Below are positions 43,379-52,516 of a DNA stretch of 64,000 nucleotides, one piece after another; within the stretch, counting starts at the first letter, position 1, and each line of letters opens with the position of its first letter. Source of the stretch: Neisseria brasiliensis. Lineage in GTDB: Bacteria; Pseudomonadota; Gammaproteobacteria; Burkholderiales; Neisseriaceae. The position numbers were made by a program, and so were the translations under genes. The notes beneath the pieces were generated by a model. It did no database searches, had not been told where the DNA came from, and saw only the letters and a program-made list of their open reading frames with translations. The stretch lies in the NCBI RefSeq assembly GCF_009671065.1, contig NZ_CP046027.1, forward strand, positions 2,108,001-2,172,000, written 5' to 3'.

Positions 43379-45604
43379 TTACAGTGCAGCCAAAGCAGCG
43401 TTCAAAGTAGCGCTTGGGCGCATGGCTTCAGAAGCCAACTCTTCGTTCGGGCTGTAGTAGCCTTTGATGTCCACAGCTTTGCCTTGGCCGGCAGCCAATT
43501 CTGCCACGATTTTGTCTTCGTTGGCAGTCAGGGTTTCGGCCAATGGCGCGAACTTGGCTTTCAATTCAGCATCTTTGTCTTGAGCGGCCAATGCTTGTGC
43601 CCAGTAGAGTGCGATGTAGAAGTGGCTGCCACGGTTGTCGAGTTCACCGGCTTTGCGTTTTGGTGATTTGCCGTTCAACAGCAATTGCTCGGTCGCAGCG
43701 TCTAAAGTGTCGGCCAAAACTTGGGCTTTGCTGTTGCCGGTTTTTTGTGCCAAATGCTCAAACGATACTGCCAAGGCCAAGAATTCGCCCAAAGAATCCC
43801 AACGCAAGTGGTTTTCTTCCAAGAATTGTTGTACGTGTTTCGGAGCAGAGCCACCCGCGCCGGTTTCAAACATGCCGCCGCCGTTCATCAAAGGCACGAT
43901 AGACAACATTTTCGCGCTGGTGCCCAATTCCAAAATCGGGAACAAGTCGGTCAGGTAGTCGCGCAATACGTTGCCGGTTACCGAGATGGTGTCTTCGCCT
44001 TTTTTGATGCGTTCCAAGCTGAACTTGGTGGCTTCTACCGGTGACAGAATGCGGATGTCCAAACCATTGGTATCCAAGTCTTTCAGGTAGGCTTCTACTT
44101 TATTGATCAAGCTCTTGTCGTGTGGGCGTTTTTCATCCAGCCAGAACACGGCAGGGGTGTTGCTCAAGCGTGAGCGGTTTACTGCCAATTGCACCCAGTC
44201 TTTCACCGGCGCATCTTTGGTTTGGCACATGCGCCAGATGTCGCCGGCTTCAACATCATGTTTCATCAATACTTCGCCTGAAGCATCAACCGCTTCTACC
44301 ACGCCGTCGGCTTCGATTTCAAAAGTTTTGTCGTGCGAGCCGTATTCTTCAGCTGCTTGCGCCATCAGGCCGACGTTTGGCACAGTGCCCATGGTGGTCG
44401 GGTCGAATGCGCCGTGTTCGCGGCAGAAATCGATGGTGGCTTGATATACGCCTGCATAGCTGCTGTCTGGAATCACGGCTTTGGTGTCTTGCTGCTTGCC
44501 TTCTTTATCCCACATTTGACCCGAGTTACGGATCATCGCAGGCATAGACGCATCGACAATCACGTCGCTTGGCACGTGCAGGTTGGTAATGCCTTTGTCG
44601 GAATCTACCATTGCCAAATCAGGGTTGGCCGCATATACGGCAGCGATTTCGGCTTCAACCGCAGCTTTGGTTTCAGACGGCAGTTTGTCCAAGTTGGCCA
44701 ATAAGTTACCGAAACCGTTGTTTACGTTAACACCGGCAGCAGCCAATTCGTCACCGAATTTTTCGAATACAGGGGCAAAGAAAGCTTTGACGGCGTGACC
44801 GAAAATAATCGGGTCAGACACTTTCATCATGGTCGCCTTCATGTGCAATGAGAACAGCAAACCTTGCTCTTTGGCTTCTTTCACTTGCTCATTCAAGAAG
44901 CTCACCAAGGCTTTTTTGTTCATCACGGTTGCGTCGATGATTTCGCCGTCTTTCAGGTTAACTGGTTTGCGCAATTCTCTTTTGTTGCCTTGTTTGTCGG
45001 TGAAGACAATAGACACAGAAGTGGCGGCTGGTACGGTAACCGATTGTTCATTATGGAAAAAGTCACCACTTTGCATGGTGGCAACGTGGGTTTTGGAATC
45101 TTTAGACCAAGCGCCCATGCTGTGTGGGTTTTTCTTGGCAAAGTTTTTCACGGCTTTAGGCGCGCGACGGTCAGAGTTGCCTTCGCGCAAAACAGGGTTT
45201 ACCGCGCTGCCTTTAATGCGGTCGTAGCGCTCGCGGATGGCTTTTTCTTCGTCGGTTTTCGGGTCGGTCGGGAAATCCGGCACAGCAAAACCTTGCGCCT
45301 GCAATTCTTTAATCGCAGCAGTCAGTTGCGGCACAGACGCGCTGATGTTCGGCAGCTTGATCACGTTGGCTTCAGGCTTTTTCACCAGCTCGCCCAATTC
45401 GGCCAAAGCATCCGGCACGCGTTGCTCTTCTTTCAAGAAATCCGGGAAAGTGGCCAAAATACGGCCGGCCAATGAAATATCTTTGGTTTCCACGTCGATG
45501 TCGGCGAATTGGGTAAACGCACGCACGATAGGCAGGAATGATTTGGTTGCCAAAGCAGGTGCTTCATCGGTGTGGGTATAGATAATGGTGGCTTTGTTAG
45601 TCAT
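43379..45604 (-). CDS. icd: NADP-dependent isocitrate dehydrogenase, monomeric type
   Basis: TCA-cycle enzyme of 741 residues, the large single-subunit form found in Neisseria, Azotobacter and Corynebacterium, unrelated in length to the 416-residue E. coli Icd. The start TNKATIIYTHTDEAPALAT and internal segments LREGNSDRRAPKAVKNFAKKNPH and RAFTQFADIDVETKDIS match that family. The ATG at 45604 has AAGAGAATCTCT upstream; an 18-residue extension to 45658 is unlikely. The 45605-45929 gap holds a degenerate DUS and the tRNA promoter but no gene. Confidence 0.94.
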   Translation of the reverse strand: MTNKATIIYTHTDEAPALATKSFLPIVRAFTQFADIDVETKDISLAGRILATFPDFLKEEQRVPDALAELGELVKKPEANVIKLPNISASVPQLTAAIKELQAQGFAVPDFPTDPKTDEEKAIRERYDRIKGSAVNPVLREGNSDRRAPKAVKNFAKKNPHSMGAWSKDSKTHVATMQSGDFFHNEQSVTVPAATSVSIVFTDKQGNKRELRKPVNLKDGEIIDATVMNKKALVSFLNEQVKEAKEQGLLFSLHMKATMMKVSDPIIFGHAVKAFFAPVFEKFGDELAAAGVNVNNGFGNLLANLDKLPSETKAAVEAEIAAVYAANPDLAMVDSDKGITNLHVPSDVIVDASMPAMIRNSGQMWDKEGKQQDTKAVIPDSSYAGVYQATIDFCREHGAFDPTTMGTVPNVGLMAQAAEEYGSHDKTFEIEADGVVEAVDASGEVLMKHDVEAGDIWRMCQTKDAPVKDWVQLAVNRSRLSNTPAVFWLDEKRPHDKSLINKVEAYLKDLDTNGLDIRILSPVEATKFSLERIKKGEDTISVTGNVLRDYLTDLFPILELGTSAKMLSIVPLMNGGGMFETGAGGSAPKHVQQFLEENHLRWDSLGEFLALAVSFEHLAQKTGNSKAQVLADTLDAATEQLLLNGKSPKRKAGELDNRGSHFYIALYWAQALAAQDKDAELKAKFAPLAETLTANEDKIVAELAAGQGKAVDIKGYYSPNEELASEAMRPSATLNAALAAL

Positions 45605-45887
45605 AGAGATTCTCTTGTAGGTTAAGGTTTTTCTTTTCCATGCCAAGCGGTATGGCACGCGTTATTATGGCACAATTTAAAGGAGTTGGGGGAATGCAAT
45701 CATTATCAATAAACTAGTTCTTTGGTATAGGAAAAGGACGTCTGAAAAGAGAGGTGGGTAAAGTATGAATATCGGCTATAGGGTAAAACAAGTAGGGTGA
45801 AACCAAGCTAATATTGCTGTTCAGAGCAAATGATTACTTTTGTTCCCAATTAATTCAGATGTTTATTGAACCATCCTTTTTTCATGC

Positions 45888-45916
45888 TTGACAGCCCAGC
45901 TGCAAACCAGTATAGT
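45888..45916 (+). promoter_or_regulatory. tRNA-Ser promoter
   Basis: TTGACA at 45888-45893, a 17-base spacer and TATAGT at 45911-45916, with the tRNA starting 14 bases later. This is the strongest consensus promoter in the window. Confidence 0.8.
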
Positions 45917-45929
45917 TCGGACTTCCTTA

Positions 45930-46022
45930 GGAGTAATGGCTGAGAGGCTGAAGGCACTTCCCTGCTAAGGAAGCATGTGGGGTCAACCTGCATCGAGGGT
46001 TCGAATCCCTCTTACTCCGCCA
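45930..46022 (+). tRNA. tRNA-Ser (anticodon GCU)
   Basis: A 93-base class II tRNA. The acceptor arms GGAGTAA (45930-45936) and TTACTCC (46012-46018) pair, followed by discriminator G and encoded CCA (46020-46022). The anticodon stem CTTCC/GGAAG encloses GCT, reading AGC and AGU. A long variable arm (GCATGTGGGGTCAACCTGC) and the T-loop GTTCGAATC confirm serine type. Confidence 0.96.
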
Positions 46023-46030
46023 GAACAAAC

Positions 46031-46063
46031 AAAACCCGCTGATTAGTCAGCGGGTTTTGTTTT
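46031..46063 (+). terminator. rho-independent terminator after tRNA-Ser
   Basis: AAAACCCGCTGA (46031-46042) and TCAGCGGGTTTT (46047-46058) form a 12-bp stem with a 4-base loop, followed by GTTTT. Confidence 0.9.
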
Positions 46064-46166
46064 GGTATTTGCACATTGATTGTGTTATTAACCATAATGA
46101 CGTAAACGTGTTCGATTGGTGTGCGGTTGCTGCTCGAATATCCAACATAATATTGAGGCCGTCTGA

Positions 46167-46727
46167 ATGAATGATTTGCTCGTTTTAAACAAACCTTATG
46201 GCGTGATTTGCCAGTTTTCGCCGCATGAGAAACACCCATGCTTAAAAGATTATGTTGAGCAACCGGGTTTTTATCCGGCTGGGCGTTTGGATACGGATAG
46301 TGAAGGTTTGTTATTGTTGACGAATAATGGGCGTTTGCAGGCCAGAATCGCCGATCCGAAGTTTAAGCAGGAAAAAACTTATTGGGCGCAGGTGGAAGGT
46401 GTGCCGGATGAGGCGAAATTGGATGTGTTACGCCGTGGCGTGGATTTGGGGGATTTTGTGACGCGACCGGCCAAGGTGCGTGTGTTGAGCGAAGGCGAAG
46501 CGGATAAACTGTGGCCGCGTCAGCCGCCGATTCGGGTGCGTAAAACGGTGCCGGATTTTTGGCTGGAAATTAAGATTACTGAAGGCAAAAACCGCCAAGT
46601 GCGTCGCATGACGGCGAAGGCCGGTTATCCGTGTTTGCGTTTGGTGCGGGTGGCAATTGGGCGCTTGAATATTTTTGAATTGGATTTGGCTTTAGGGGAG
46701 TGGCAGTTTGCGCCGCATCAGCCTTGA
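46167..46727 (+). CDS. rluE: 23S rRNA pseudouridine synthase RluE-like
   Basis: A 186-residue pseudouridine synthase of the RsuA/RluB/E/F class without an S4 domain, as in RluE, which modifies U2457 of 23S rRNA. The catalytic Asp42 lies in GRLDTDSEGLLLLTNNG; KITEGKNRQVRRM near residue 140 is also conserved. The DUS runs directly into the start codon, so no separate purine-rich ribosome binding site is evident. Confidence 0.88.
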   Translation: MNDLLVLNKPYGVICQFSPHEKHPCLKDYVEQPGFYPAGRLDTDSEGLLLLTNNGRLQARIADPKFKQEKTYWAQVEGVPDEAKLDVLRRGVDLGDFVTRPAKVRVLSEGEADKLWPRQPPIRVRKTVPDFWLEIKITEGKNRQVRRMTAKAGYPCLRLVRVAIGRLNIFELDLALGEWQFAPHQP

Positions 46728-46741
46728 ATATTTATGATAAA

Positions 46742-46767
46742 AGGCCGTCTGAATGTTCAGACGGCCT
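46742..46767. terminator. DUS hairpin between convergent rluE and DUF4198 genes
   Basis: AGGCCGTCTGAA at 46742-46753 and TTCAGACGGCCT at 46756-46767 with T-rich flanks on both sides. Confidence 0.7.
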
Positions 46768-46809
46768 TTGACGTTTGCAATGTATTGTCGCGTGTTTCAG
46801 CGATTTTTA

Positions 46810-47613
46810 TTAGTGGTGGGTATGACCGATTTGGAAAGTGAGTGTGGTGTAGTTAGACTCTTTTTCGCAGACTTTTTGGTCGCGGAAATCGGTTTTATGC
46901 TCAACGTTGACTTTCCAGAAACCTTGACGCAATGGGATGATGTCCACTTCGCCTTTGTCGTTGGTCACGTCATAGAATGCTTGCGCTTCTACTTTGTGGG
47001 TTTTGCTGCGGTCGCTGTTGTCAAAGCCGTCGAAAGTTGCGGTTACCGGATGGTTGGCCAATGGCTCGCCGCGGTACAACACGCGTACTTTAAAGCGTTC
47101 GCCGACGTGCACGTTAGCCGGATTGTCGAGCGGTACGATTTCTAAGTTTTGGCCGACTTGTTTGGTGATGATGGCGGTGTCTGCGCTTTCATGGCCAACG
47201 TTGACGATGTTTTTGCCATACATGCGGCTTTCTTCGCAGTAGGTGGCATCAGTCATTTCGGTTTTATTCACGCGTTTCCAACCGGCGGCATTTTTTGACC
47301 AGAAAGTTGGTTGGTATTCGGCAATCACCAAGTAGCTGCCGTCTTTAACTGGGCGGTTGCTGCGGTATTGGTAGTTGAATTGGCCTTTTTGAATCAGGTT
47401 TTCTTTGCCTTTTTCGGTCACCAGTTGCAATGGTTTGAAAATGTTAAGGCGGTCTTTGGCGATTGGCTCTAAATCCGGAAATTCACCATAGCCCAGTTCG
47501 GCTGTCAGGTATTCGCCGCCATGGGTGTGGGCAGTTTCAACCCATACGCGGTGGGCGTGTGCGGCGGTGGACAGGAACAATGCGGAAGTAATCAGTAAAA
47601 TAGATTTTTTCAT
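46810..47613 (-). CDS. DUF4198 periplasmic protein
   Basis: A 267-residue exported protein: signal peptide MKKSILLITSALFLSTAAHA with cleavage before HRVWVE, then a DUF4198-type domain. Histidines at the mature N-terminus (HRVWVETAHTHGG) and the C-terminal GHTHH could bind a metal; related NikM/NikK-type proteins are linked to nickel or cobalt uptake. No transporter gene lies beside it, so metal handling is inference. Two cysteines, in TYCEES and QKVCEKE, could form a disulfide. Confidence 0.75.
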   Translation of the reverse strand: MKKSILLITSALFLSTAAHAHRVWVETAHTHGGEYLTAELGYGEFPDLEPIAKDRLNIFKPLQLVTEKGKENLIQKGQFNYQYRSNRPVKDGSYLVIAEYQPTFWSKNAAGWKRVNKTEMTDATYCEESRMYGKNIVNVGHESADTAIITKQVGQNLEIVPLDNPANVHVGERFKVRVLYRGEPLANHPVTATFDGFDNSDRSKTHKVEAQAFYDVTNDKGEVDIIPLRQGFWKVNVEHKTDFRDQKVCEKESNYTTLTFQIGHTHH

Positions 47614-47713
47614 GATGGGTGTTCTCTATAAAAGTGGGTGGGTCAATTAAAACGGTGAGTTATGGTATAACACACTTTAAACAATGTAAACGATTTTGTT
47701 ATAGGGTAACAAA

Positions 47714-47743
47714 ATGCCGTCTGAAATCAATTTCAGACGGCAT
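47714..47743. terminator. AT-type DUS hairpin
   Basis: ATGCCGTCTGAA at 47714-47725 faces TTCAGACGGCAT at 47732-47743. Both arms are the meningococcal 12-mer rather than the AG form used elsewhere. Confidence 0.65.
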
Positions 47744-47754
47744 TTAATGTTGAA

Positions 47755-48072
47755 TTAAGCTTGTAACGGTTTCAATTGATAAACCAAATTTTCGGCTTTG
47801 ACTTTAAACAGCAAATCGATGTTAGGGTGTTTGCCCGGATTGGCTTCGGCATCGGCTACGTGTTCGGCAAACAAGGCTAAACCGCGTTCGGCTGCGGCGG
47901 CGTTTAGTTGGTTATCGAATTCTTGCGCCAGCGCGTGATAGAGTTTTAATGAACCGAGCTTGCCCGGTGCAGCAGGAATGTGGTGAATGGTTTCGCCTTG
48001 CTCATTGTGAACGTCTAGGCCGCTTAAGTGGTCGATTGCAGGCATGGCAGCCAGATTGTCTTGAAAGCTCAT
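47755..48072 (-). CDS. small conserved protein, possibly DUF2322
   Basis: A 105-residue soluble protein starting MSFQDNLAAMPAIDHLSGLDV. I do not recognise its function; size and composition suggest the DUF2322 family, but I cannot confirm this. It has no signal peptide or membrane helix. AAGGAACATC precedes the ATG. It follows upp on the same strand and is separated from it by a DUS hairpin. Confidence 0.7.
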   Translation of the reverse strand: MSFQDNLAAMPAIDHLSGLDVHNEQGETIHHIPAAPGKLGSLKLYHALAQEFDNQLNAAAAERGLALFAEHVADAEANPGKHPNIDLLFKVKAENLVYQLKPLQA

Positions 48073-48110
48073 GATGTTCCTTAATTTGATGGGTGGGGAA
48101 AAGGAGGAAC

Positions 48111-48145
48111 AGGCCGTCTGAAAGCGGATATTTTTCAGACGGCCT
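48111..48145. terminator. DUS hairpin after upp
   Basis: AGGCCGTCTGAA at 48111-48122 and TTCAGACGGCCT at 48134-48145. Confidence 0.65.
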
Positions 48146-48156
48146 GTTTATTTGAA

Positions 48157-48783
48157 TCAGCGCGTACCGAAAATCTTATCGCCGGCATCGCCCAAGCCCG
48201 GGATGATGTAGCCGTCTTCGTTCAGATGGCTGTCGAGCGCGGCGGTGTAGATGGTTACATCCGGGTGCGCGTCATTAACGATTTTCACGCCTTCGGGTGC
48301 GGCAACCAATACCAAGGCTTTGATGTTTTTGCAGCCTTTGGCTTTCAACAAATCAATGGTGGCAACCATCGAGCCGCCGGTGGCCAGCATAGGGTCGATA
48401 ATCAAGGCAGGGCGCTCGTCCATGCTGTCGACGAATTTTTCAAAGTAGGAAACCGGTTTTAAGGTTTCTTCGTCGCGTTGCAGGCCGACCACGCTGATTT
48501 TTGCGGTGGGAATCAAATCCAATACGCCGTCGAGCATGCCCAAGCCGGCACGCAAAATCGGCACCACGGTTAAGGTTTTGCCTTTGATGCGGTCGCCTTC
48601 AATGCGGCCGCACCAGCCGTCGATGATGTATTTTTCCATGTCGAAATCGCGGCTGGCTTCGTAGGCCATCAGGCGGGCGAGTTCGGTGGCGAGTGTGCGG
48701 AATTTATAGGTGCTGCATTCGGCTTCGCGCATTAGGGTTAATTTGTGTTTGACCAAGGGATGGTCGATGACGGTCACATTCAT
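48157..48783 (-). CDS. upp: uracil phosphoribosyltransferase
   Basis: Salvages uracil to UMP with PRPP. The 208-residue protein has VPILRAGLGMLDG, the PRPP loop MLATGGSMVATID and the C-terminal GYIIPGLGDAGDKIFGT, all typical of Upp. It complements the uracil permease encoded at 9718-10944, although the two are 37 kb apart. Confidence 0.96.
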   Translation of the reverse strand: MNVTVIDHPLVKHKLTLMREAECSTYKFRTLATELARLMAYEASRDFDMEKYIIDGWCGRIEGDRIKGKTLTVVPILRAGLGMLDGVLDLIPTAKISVVGLQRDEETLKPVSYFEKFVDSMDERPALIIDPMLATGGSMVATIDLLKAKGCKNIKALVLVAAPEGVKIVNDAHPDVTIYTAALDSHLNEDGYIIPGLGDAGDKIFGTR

Positions 48784-48862
48784 TGCTTCTACTCGATGTC
48801 TGGTAAAGTGGGTTTATTATACTTTTTTTTGGGTGTCGCGCAAACAGTGCAAACCATGCAAA

Positions 48863-48892
48863 AGGCCGTCTGAACAGGGTTTCAGACGGCCT
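48863..48892. terminator. DUS hairpin after grxD
   Basis: AGGCCGTCTGAA at 48863-48874 and TTCAGACGGCCT at 48881-48892. Confidence 0.65.
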
Positions 48893-48902
48893 TTGTCAAC
48901 AA

Positions 48903-49211
48903 TTAGGCTTTTAACACTTCTTCCAATTCGCCGGCTTCAAACATTTCCATCATGATGTCGGAGCCACCGACGAATTCACCGTTAACATACAGTTGCGGAA
49001 TAGTTGGCCAGTCGCTGTATTCTTTAATGCCTTGGCGCACTTCGTCGTTTTCCAACACGTTAACCGTTACGTAATCAGTGCAGTTGACTGCGTTCAAAAT
49101 TTGCACGGCGCGAGATGAAAAGCCGCATTGCGGGAATTGTTTGGTGCCTTTCATAAACAAGACAACGCGGTGGGTGGTGACAACTTCTTTGATTTGATCA
49201 TGAATGCTCAT
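48903..49211 (-). CDS. grxD: monothiol glutaredoxin, Grx4 family
   Basis: A 102-residue CGFS-type glutaredoxin with Cys29 in QCGFSS. Such proteins carry [2Fe-2S] clusters bridged with glutathione and take part in iron-sulfur trafficking. WPTIPQLYVNGEFVGGSDIMMEM holds the glutathione-binding cis-proline and GG motif. It is monocistronic, with AAAGGAATCACAC before the ATG. Confidence 0.95.
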   Translation of the reverse strand: MSIHDQIKEVVTTHRVVLFMKGTKQFPQCGFSSRAVQILNAVNCTDYVTVNVLENDEVRQGIKEYSDWPTIPQLYVNGEFVGGSDIMMEMFEAGELEEVLKA

Positions 49212-49342
49212 GTGTGATTCCTTTAAAACAATCGGAGTGATTCGGTTTGAACGTCATCATTATACGCAAGTTGCGGGAATTTAAAATGACTCTTTTGCTG
49301 CGCTGGAGAGTAAATAAGGCGTAACGGATGAAATTCAAGCAA

Positions 49343-49381
49343 AGGCCGTCTGAAAATATAAACTTTGTTTTTCAGACGGCC
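49343..49381. terminator. DUS hairpin downstream of the RsmB-like gene
   Basis: AGGCCGTCTGAA at 49343-49354 and TTCAGACGGCC at 49371-49381. Confidence 0.6.
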
Positions 49382-49386
49382 CATTG

Positions 49387-50643
49387 TTATTTGCGCTGCA
49401 ACACCGCGGCAAAGAAACCATCGGTATGGTGAACTGCAGAATCCATGCGCAGGTATTTGCCGGTGTTTAAATCCACTTTGGCGGCGGCGAGCAATTCGCT
49501 GCTGTCGATCAATTCAAACTCGGGGTTTTCAGCCAAGAAATGCTCGACCTGATGTTCGTTTTCTTCCGGCAAAATGCTGCAGGTGGCATACACCAAGCGG
49601 CCTTGCGGTTTCACCAGTTTGGCCGCAGCGGTGAGAATGCTGTGTTGTTGTTCCAATAAATTGGACACAGTTTCCGGCGATTGGCGGTATTTCAAATCGG
49701 GGTTGCGGCGCAATGTGCCCAAGCCTGAACACGGCGCATCAACCAAGACGCGGTCGGCTTTGCCGGTGAGTCGGGCGATGCGGCTGTCGTGTTCGCTGCT
49801 GATACGCTCGGGGTTGATGTTGGTCAGGCCGGCGCGGGTCATGCGCGGCTTGAGGTTGGCCAAGCGTTTTTCGGCGATGTCGAAAGCGTAGATGCGGCCT
49901 TTGTTCGCCATTTGCGCCCCAATGGCCAAGGTTTTACCGCCCGCACCGGCACAAAAATCGACCACGATTTCACCGCGTTTGGCGCCGACCAATAAAGCCA
50001 GCAATTGGCTGCCTTCGTCTTGCACTTCAACCGAACCGTCAAGAAACAATTCGTGTTTGTTCAAGGCGATTTTGTTTTTCAGGCGGATGCCCCACGGTGA
50101 AAACGGCGTGGCTTCGGCGCTCGGCTCTTCGGCTTGCAAGGCGGCCAAGACTTTGTCGCGTTTATTTTTCAAGGTGTTCACGCGCAAATCCAACGGCGCA
50201 GCTTGGTTGACGCTGCGGCCGAAAGCGAGAATTTCTTCATCGTTGTAATGGGTTTGCAATTGCGCAATCAGCCATTCCGGCAGTTCGGCAGCGGTGTGCA
50301 GGCCGTCTGAAAATTCGGCTTTGCGCGCTTTTAGATGGCTGAGAAACTCGGTTTCTTCTTCGTCAAGCAAATCTTGGATTTTGCCGATGTTGACGCTGCG
50401 GCCGAGCACCAATGCCGCCAGCGCGGCTTTACGCGATTGGGCATGTGGGCGGCGCAATACGGCGGCAATTTTTTGATAATGGCGCAAGGCAGCGAACGCT
50501 GTTTCGGCGATTTCGTGGCGGTCTTGGCGGCCGAGTTTTTTATGTTCGCGGAAGTAGGCGGACAAAACGGCATCGGCAGGTTGCTTGAAAGTCAGCATGT
50601 CAGCCAGCAATGCGGCAGTGTGTTCGAGTTGAATCGGTGTCAT
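49387..50643 (-). CDS. RsmB/NOP-family RNA (cytosine-C5) methyltransferase
   Basis: A 418-residue SAM-dependent enzyme with an N-terminal NusB-like helical domain and a C-terminal Rossmann methyltransferase. Motif I is VDFCAGAGGKTLAIGA; the two cysteines of the mechanism lie in DAPCSGLGTLRRNPD and YATCSILPEEN. This fits 16S rRNA m5C methylation (RsmB type), but the exact site is unknown. fmt is not adjacent, unlike the E. coli rsmB locus. Confidence 0.9.
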   Translation of the reverse strand: MTPIQLEHTAALLADMLTFKQPADAVLSAYFREHKKLGRQDRHEIAETAFAALRHYQKIAAVLRRPHAQSRKAALAALVLGRSVNIGKIQDLLDEEETEFLSHLKARKAEFSDGLHTAAELPEWLIAQLQTHYNDEEILAFGRSVNQAAPLDLRVNTLKNKRDKVLAALQAEEPSAEATPFSPWGIRLKNKIALNKHELFLDGSVEVQDEGSQLLALLVGAKRGEIVVDFCAGAGGKTLAIGAQMANKGRIYAFDIAEKRLANLKPRMTRAGLTNINPERISSEHDSRIARLTGKADRVLVDAPCSGLGTLRRNPDLKYRQSPETVSNLLEQQHSILTAAAKLVKPQGRLVYATCSILPEENEHQVEHFLAENPEFELIDSSELLAAAKVDLNTGKYLRMDSAVHHTDGFFAAVLQRK

Positions 50644-50750
50644 GGGCTTGGTTACTTTAAATCATGGAATGGGTCGATTATACGGGATTTTCAGACGGCC
50701 TGAAGATGAGGGCGTCTGAAAAAGCAGCTAGGCAACAGATTGGTTGGCGC

Positions 50751-51605
50751 TTACACGCTTTTCATGATGCGTAATATTTCGTGCCAATAGCCGTCGGGGC
50801 GCAGTTCCAATACCGCGACCAAACCGCTGTCGATTTGGCACACGGCTTCGGCATTTAAGGTTTCGGCTTCAATCACGCGGGCGGGGGCGAGGTAGGCCAT
50901 GCGGTCGAGCAGGTAATAACGCGTATCGGTGCGGCTGAAATCGTGTGTGTTCCAGTCGGCCAGATACACGCCGCGCCAAGCATAAGGATTGAGCGGTGCT
51001 TGGAAATCAGCAAAACCTTCGGCAAAAAAGCCGATGCCGCGCACAATCGAAGCCGGTTGTAAATCGCTGGGTAATTGCTGTTGCTGCAAGGTTTTGAGGC
51101 CGTCTGAAAATTTCAGCAGCATTAGTTGCTGCGGTAATTTATTAGCTTTGTCGGCTAAGCAGTCTTGCTGGTTTAATCCGCGCAAATCATCAAATTTTCC
51201 ACTGGCGCTGCCGTAATATTTACATGTTAATTCAATATGATAAGCTTTGCCGTTGAGCTTAACGATAAAATCCGCCGCGCCGATGGTGAGGCCGTCTGAA
51301 ACCACTTGCAGGTTTTGTGCCAACAATTCGGTATGCGGTGCGTGGCTGAACCAAAACGCCAACAAATGTTCGGCATATAAACCCAAACGGCGGCCAAACG
51401 GAGCGTGTTGCGCCAGATAATCGGTAAGCGGCTGCGGATTTTGGTCGAGCGAGAGCAGGTAGCAGAAACCATGTTCGCCCAGTAATTCGCGCACCGGCAA
51501 TTCTGCGCCGCTGTGCCACAAGGGCGGGGCGGTGAGCAGGGTAGCCAACTCGCGCACGGGCTGGCTGGTGAGTTTCCACCATAAGGCATCAAGAGCGTAA
51601 TTCAT
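50751..51605 (-). CDS. DUF1853 family protein
   Basis: A 284-residue protein of the DUF1853 type; no experimentally known function. The stretch GAADFIVKLNGKAYHIELTCKYYG has the spacing of a PD-(D/E)xK nuclease-like core (D, then E-x-T/C-K), which is an observation rather than proof of nuclease activity. It lies between the rRNA and tRNA methyltransferase genes on the same strand. Confidence 0.78.
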   Translation of the reverse strand: MNYALDALWWKLTSQPVRELATLLTAPPLWHSGAELPVRELLGEHGFCYLLSLDQNPQPLTDYLAQHAPFGRRLGLYAEHLLAFWFSHAPHTELLAQNLQVVSDGLTIGAADFIVKLNGKAYHIELTCKYYGSASGKFDDLRGLNQQDCLADKANKLPQQLMLLKFSDGLKTLQQQQLPSDLQPASIVRGIGFFAEGFADFQAPLNPYAWRGVYLADWNTHDFSRTDTRYYLLDRMAYLAPARVIEAETLNAEAVCQIDSGLVAVLELRPDGYWHEILRIMKSV

Positions 51606-51619
51606 AAGGGTATCTTACT

Positions 51620-51653
51620 TTCAGACGGCCTTTTATCAATCAGGCCGTCTGAA
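51620..51653. terminator. DUS hairpin after trmJ
   Basis: TTCAGACGGCCT at 51620-51631 and AGGCCGTCTGAA at 51642-51653. Confidence 0.65.
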
Positions 51654-51656
51654 AAA

Positions 51657-52463
51657 TTAATCTTTTAAACGTTGTTTTAAGGTGTTAAAAAAGCCGCGCA
51701 AAATGTCGATGTCTTCCGTTTGCGTGTTGGCACGGCCAAACAGGCTTTGCATGCGGCGCATCAGGCGTTCGCTGTTGCGGCGTTTGAAAAAGTCCACATC
51801 GTGCATTAAGGATTCCATGTGCGACACCATGCCTTTGATTTGCTCGTGTGTGGCGGCGTGGTCTTCCTGTTGCAAATGTGTCATCGGTACATCGGTTTGG
51901 CTGAAAATTTCATAGCACACCACTTGCACGGCTTGGGCGAGGTTCAGCGAGAAATAATCGGGGTTGCCGTTGATGGTCATCAAGCGGTTGCAGGCTTGTA
52001 CTTCTTCAATCGACAGGCCGAATGTTTCGTTGCCAAATACTAAGGCCACTTGTTCTCCGTTGGCTGCCGCTTGTAATAACTCAGGCACCAATTGGCGCGG
52101 AGTTTGCAGCGGTGCCGTGATTTCACGACGGCGGCTGGTGAGTGCGCAACTGATGGTGGTGTCGGCCAAAGCTTCATCTAAAGTGGCGACGATTTTGGCG
52201 TTGGCCAATACATCTGCTGCGCCTGATGCCAGCGTGAAGCTTTCTTCCGGTAATTGGAAATTTTGCGGATTTTGCGGGTCGAACACAGGCGGGTGTTCCG
52301 TCATCGGCGTGGCCATCAGGTTGGGCGCGACAATGGTGAGCTTGTGCAAACCCATGGTTTTCATGGCGCGCGCGGCTGAGCCGATATTGGCCGGATGGCT
52401 GGTGCGCGTGAGAATGATGTGGATGTGGTTTAAATAGTCGGGCAGAGCGGGTTTGGCAATCAT
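51657..52463 (-). CDS. trmJ: tRNA (cytidine/uridine-2'-O-)-methyltransferase TrmJ
   Basis: SPOUT-class methyltransferase modifying position 32 of tRNA. The 268-residue protein has IILTRTSHPANIGSAARAMKTMG, VALVFGNETFGLS and NPDYFSLNLAQAVQVVCYE, the three SPOUT motifs, followed by a C-terminal extension as in TrmJ. It is divergent from suhB, the same pairing often seen in proteobacteria. Confidence 0.9.
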   Translation of the reverse strand: MIAKPALPDYLNHIHIILTRTSHPANIGSAARAMKTMGLHKLTIVAPNLMATPMTEHPPVFDPQNPQNFQLPEESFTLASGAADVLANAKIVATLDEALADTTISCALTSRRREITAPLQTPRQLVPELLQAAANGEQVALVFGNETFGLSIEEVQACNRLMTINGNPDYFSLNLAQAVQVVCYEIFSQTDVPMTHLQQEDHAATHEQIKGMVSHMESLMHDVDFFKRRNSERLMRRMQSLFGRANTQTEDIDILRGFFNTLKQRLKD

Positions 52464-52516
52464 GTTTGTTTCGGTTTCAAAGCTAATCGGTTATAATGCA
52501 GCATACTTCCATTTCT

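Noticed and set aside
45930..46022. tRNA-Ser considered as an integration site for a genomic island
   Set aside because: The flanks are core genes (icd and rluE), and no partial tRNA 3' end repeat or integrase is found nearby.
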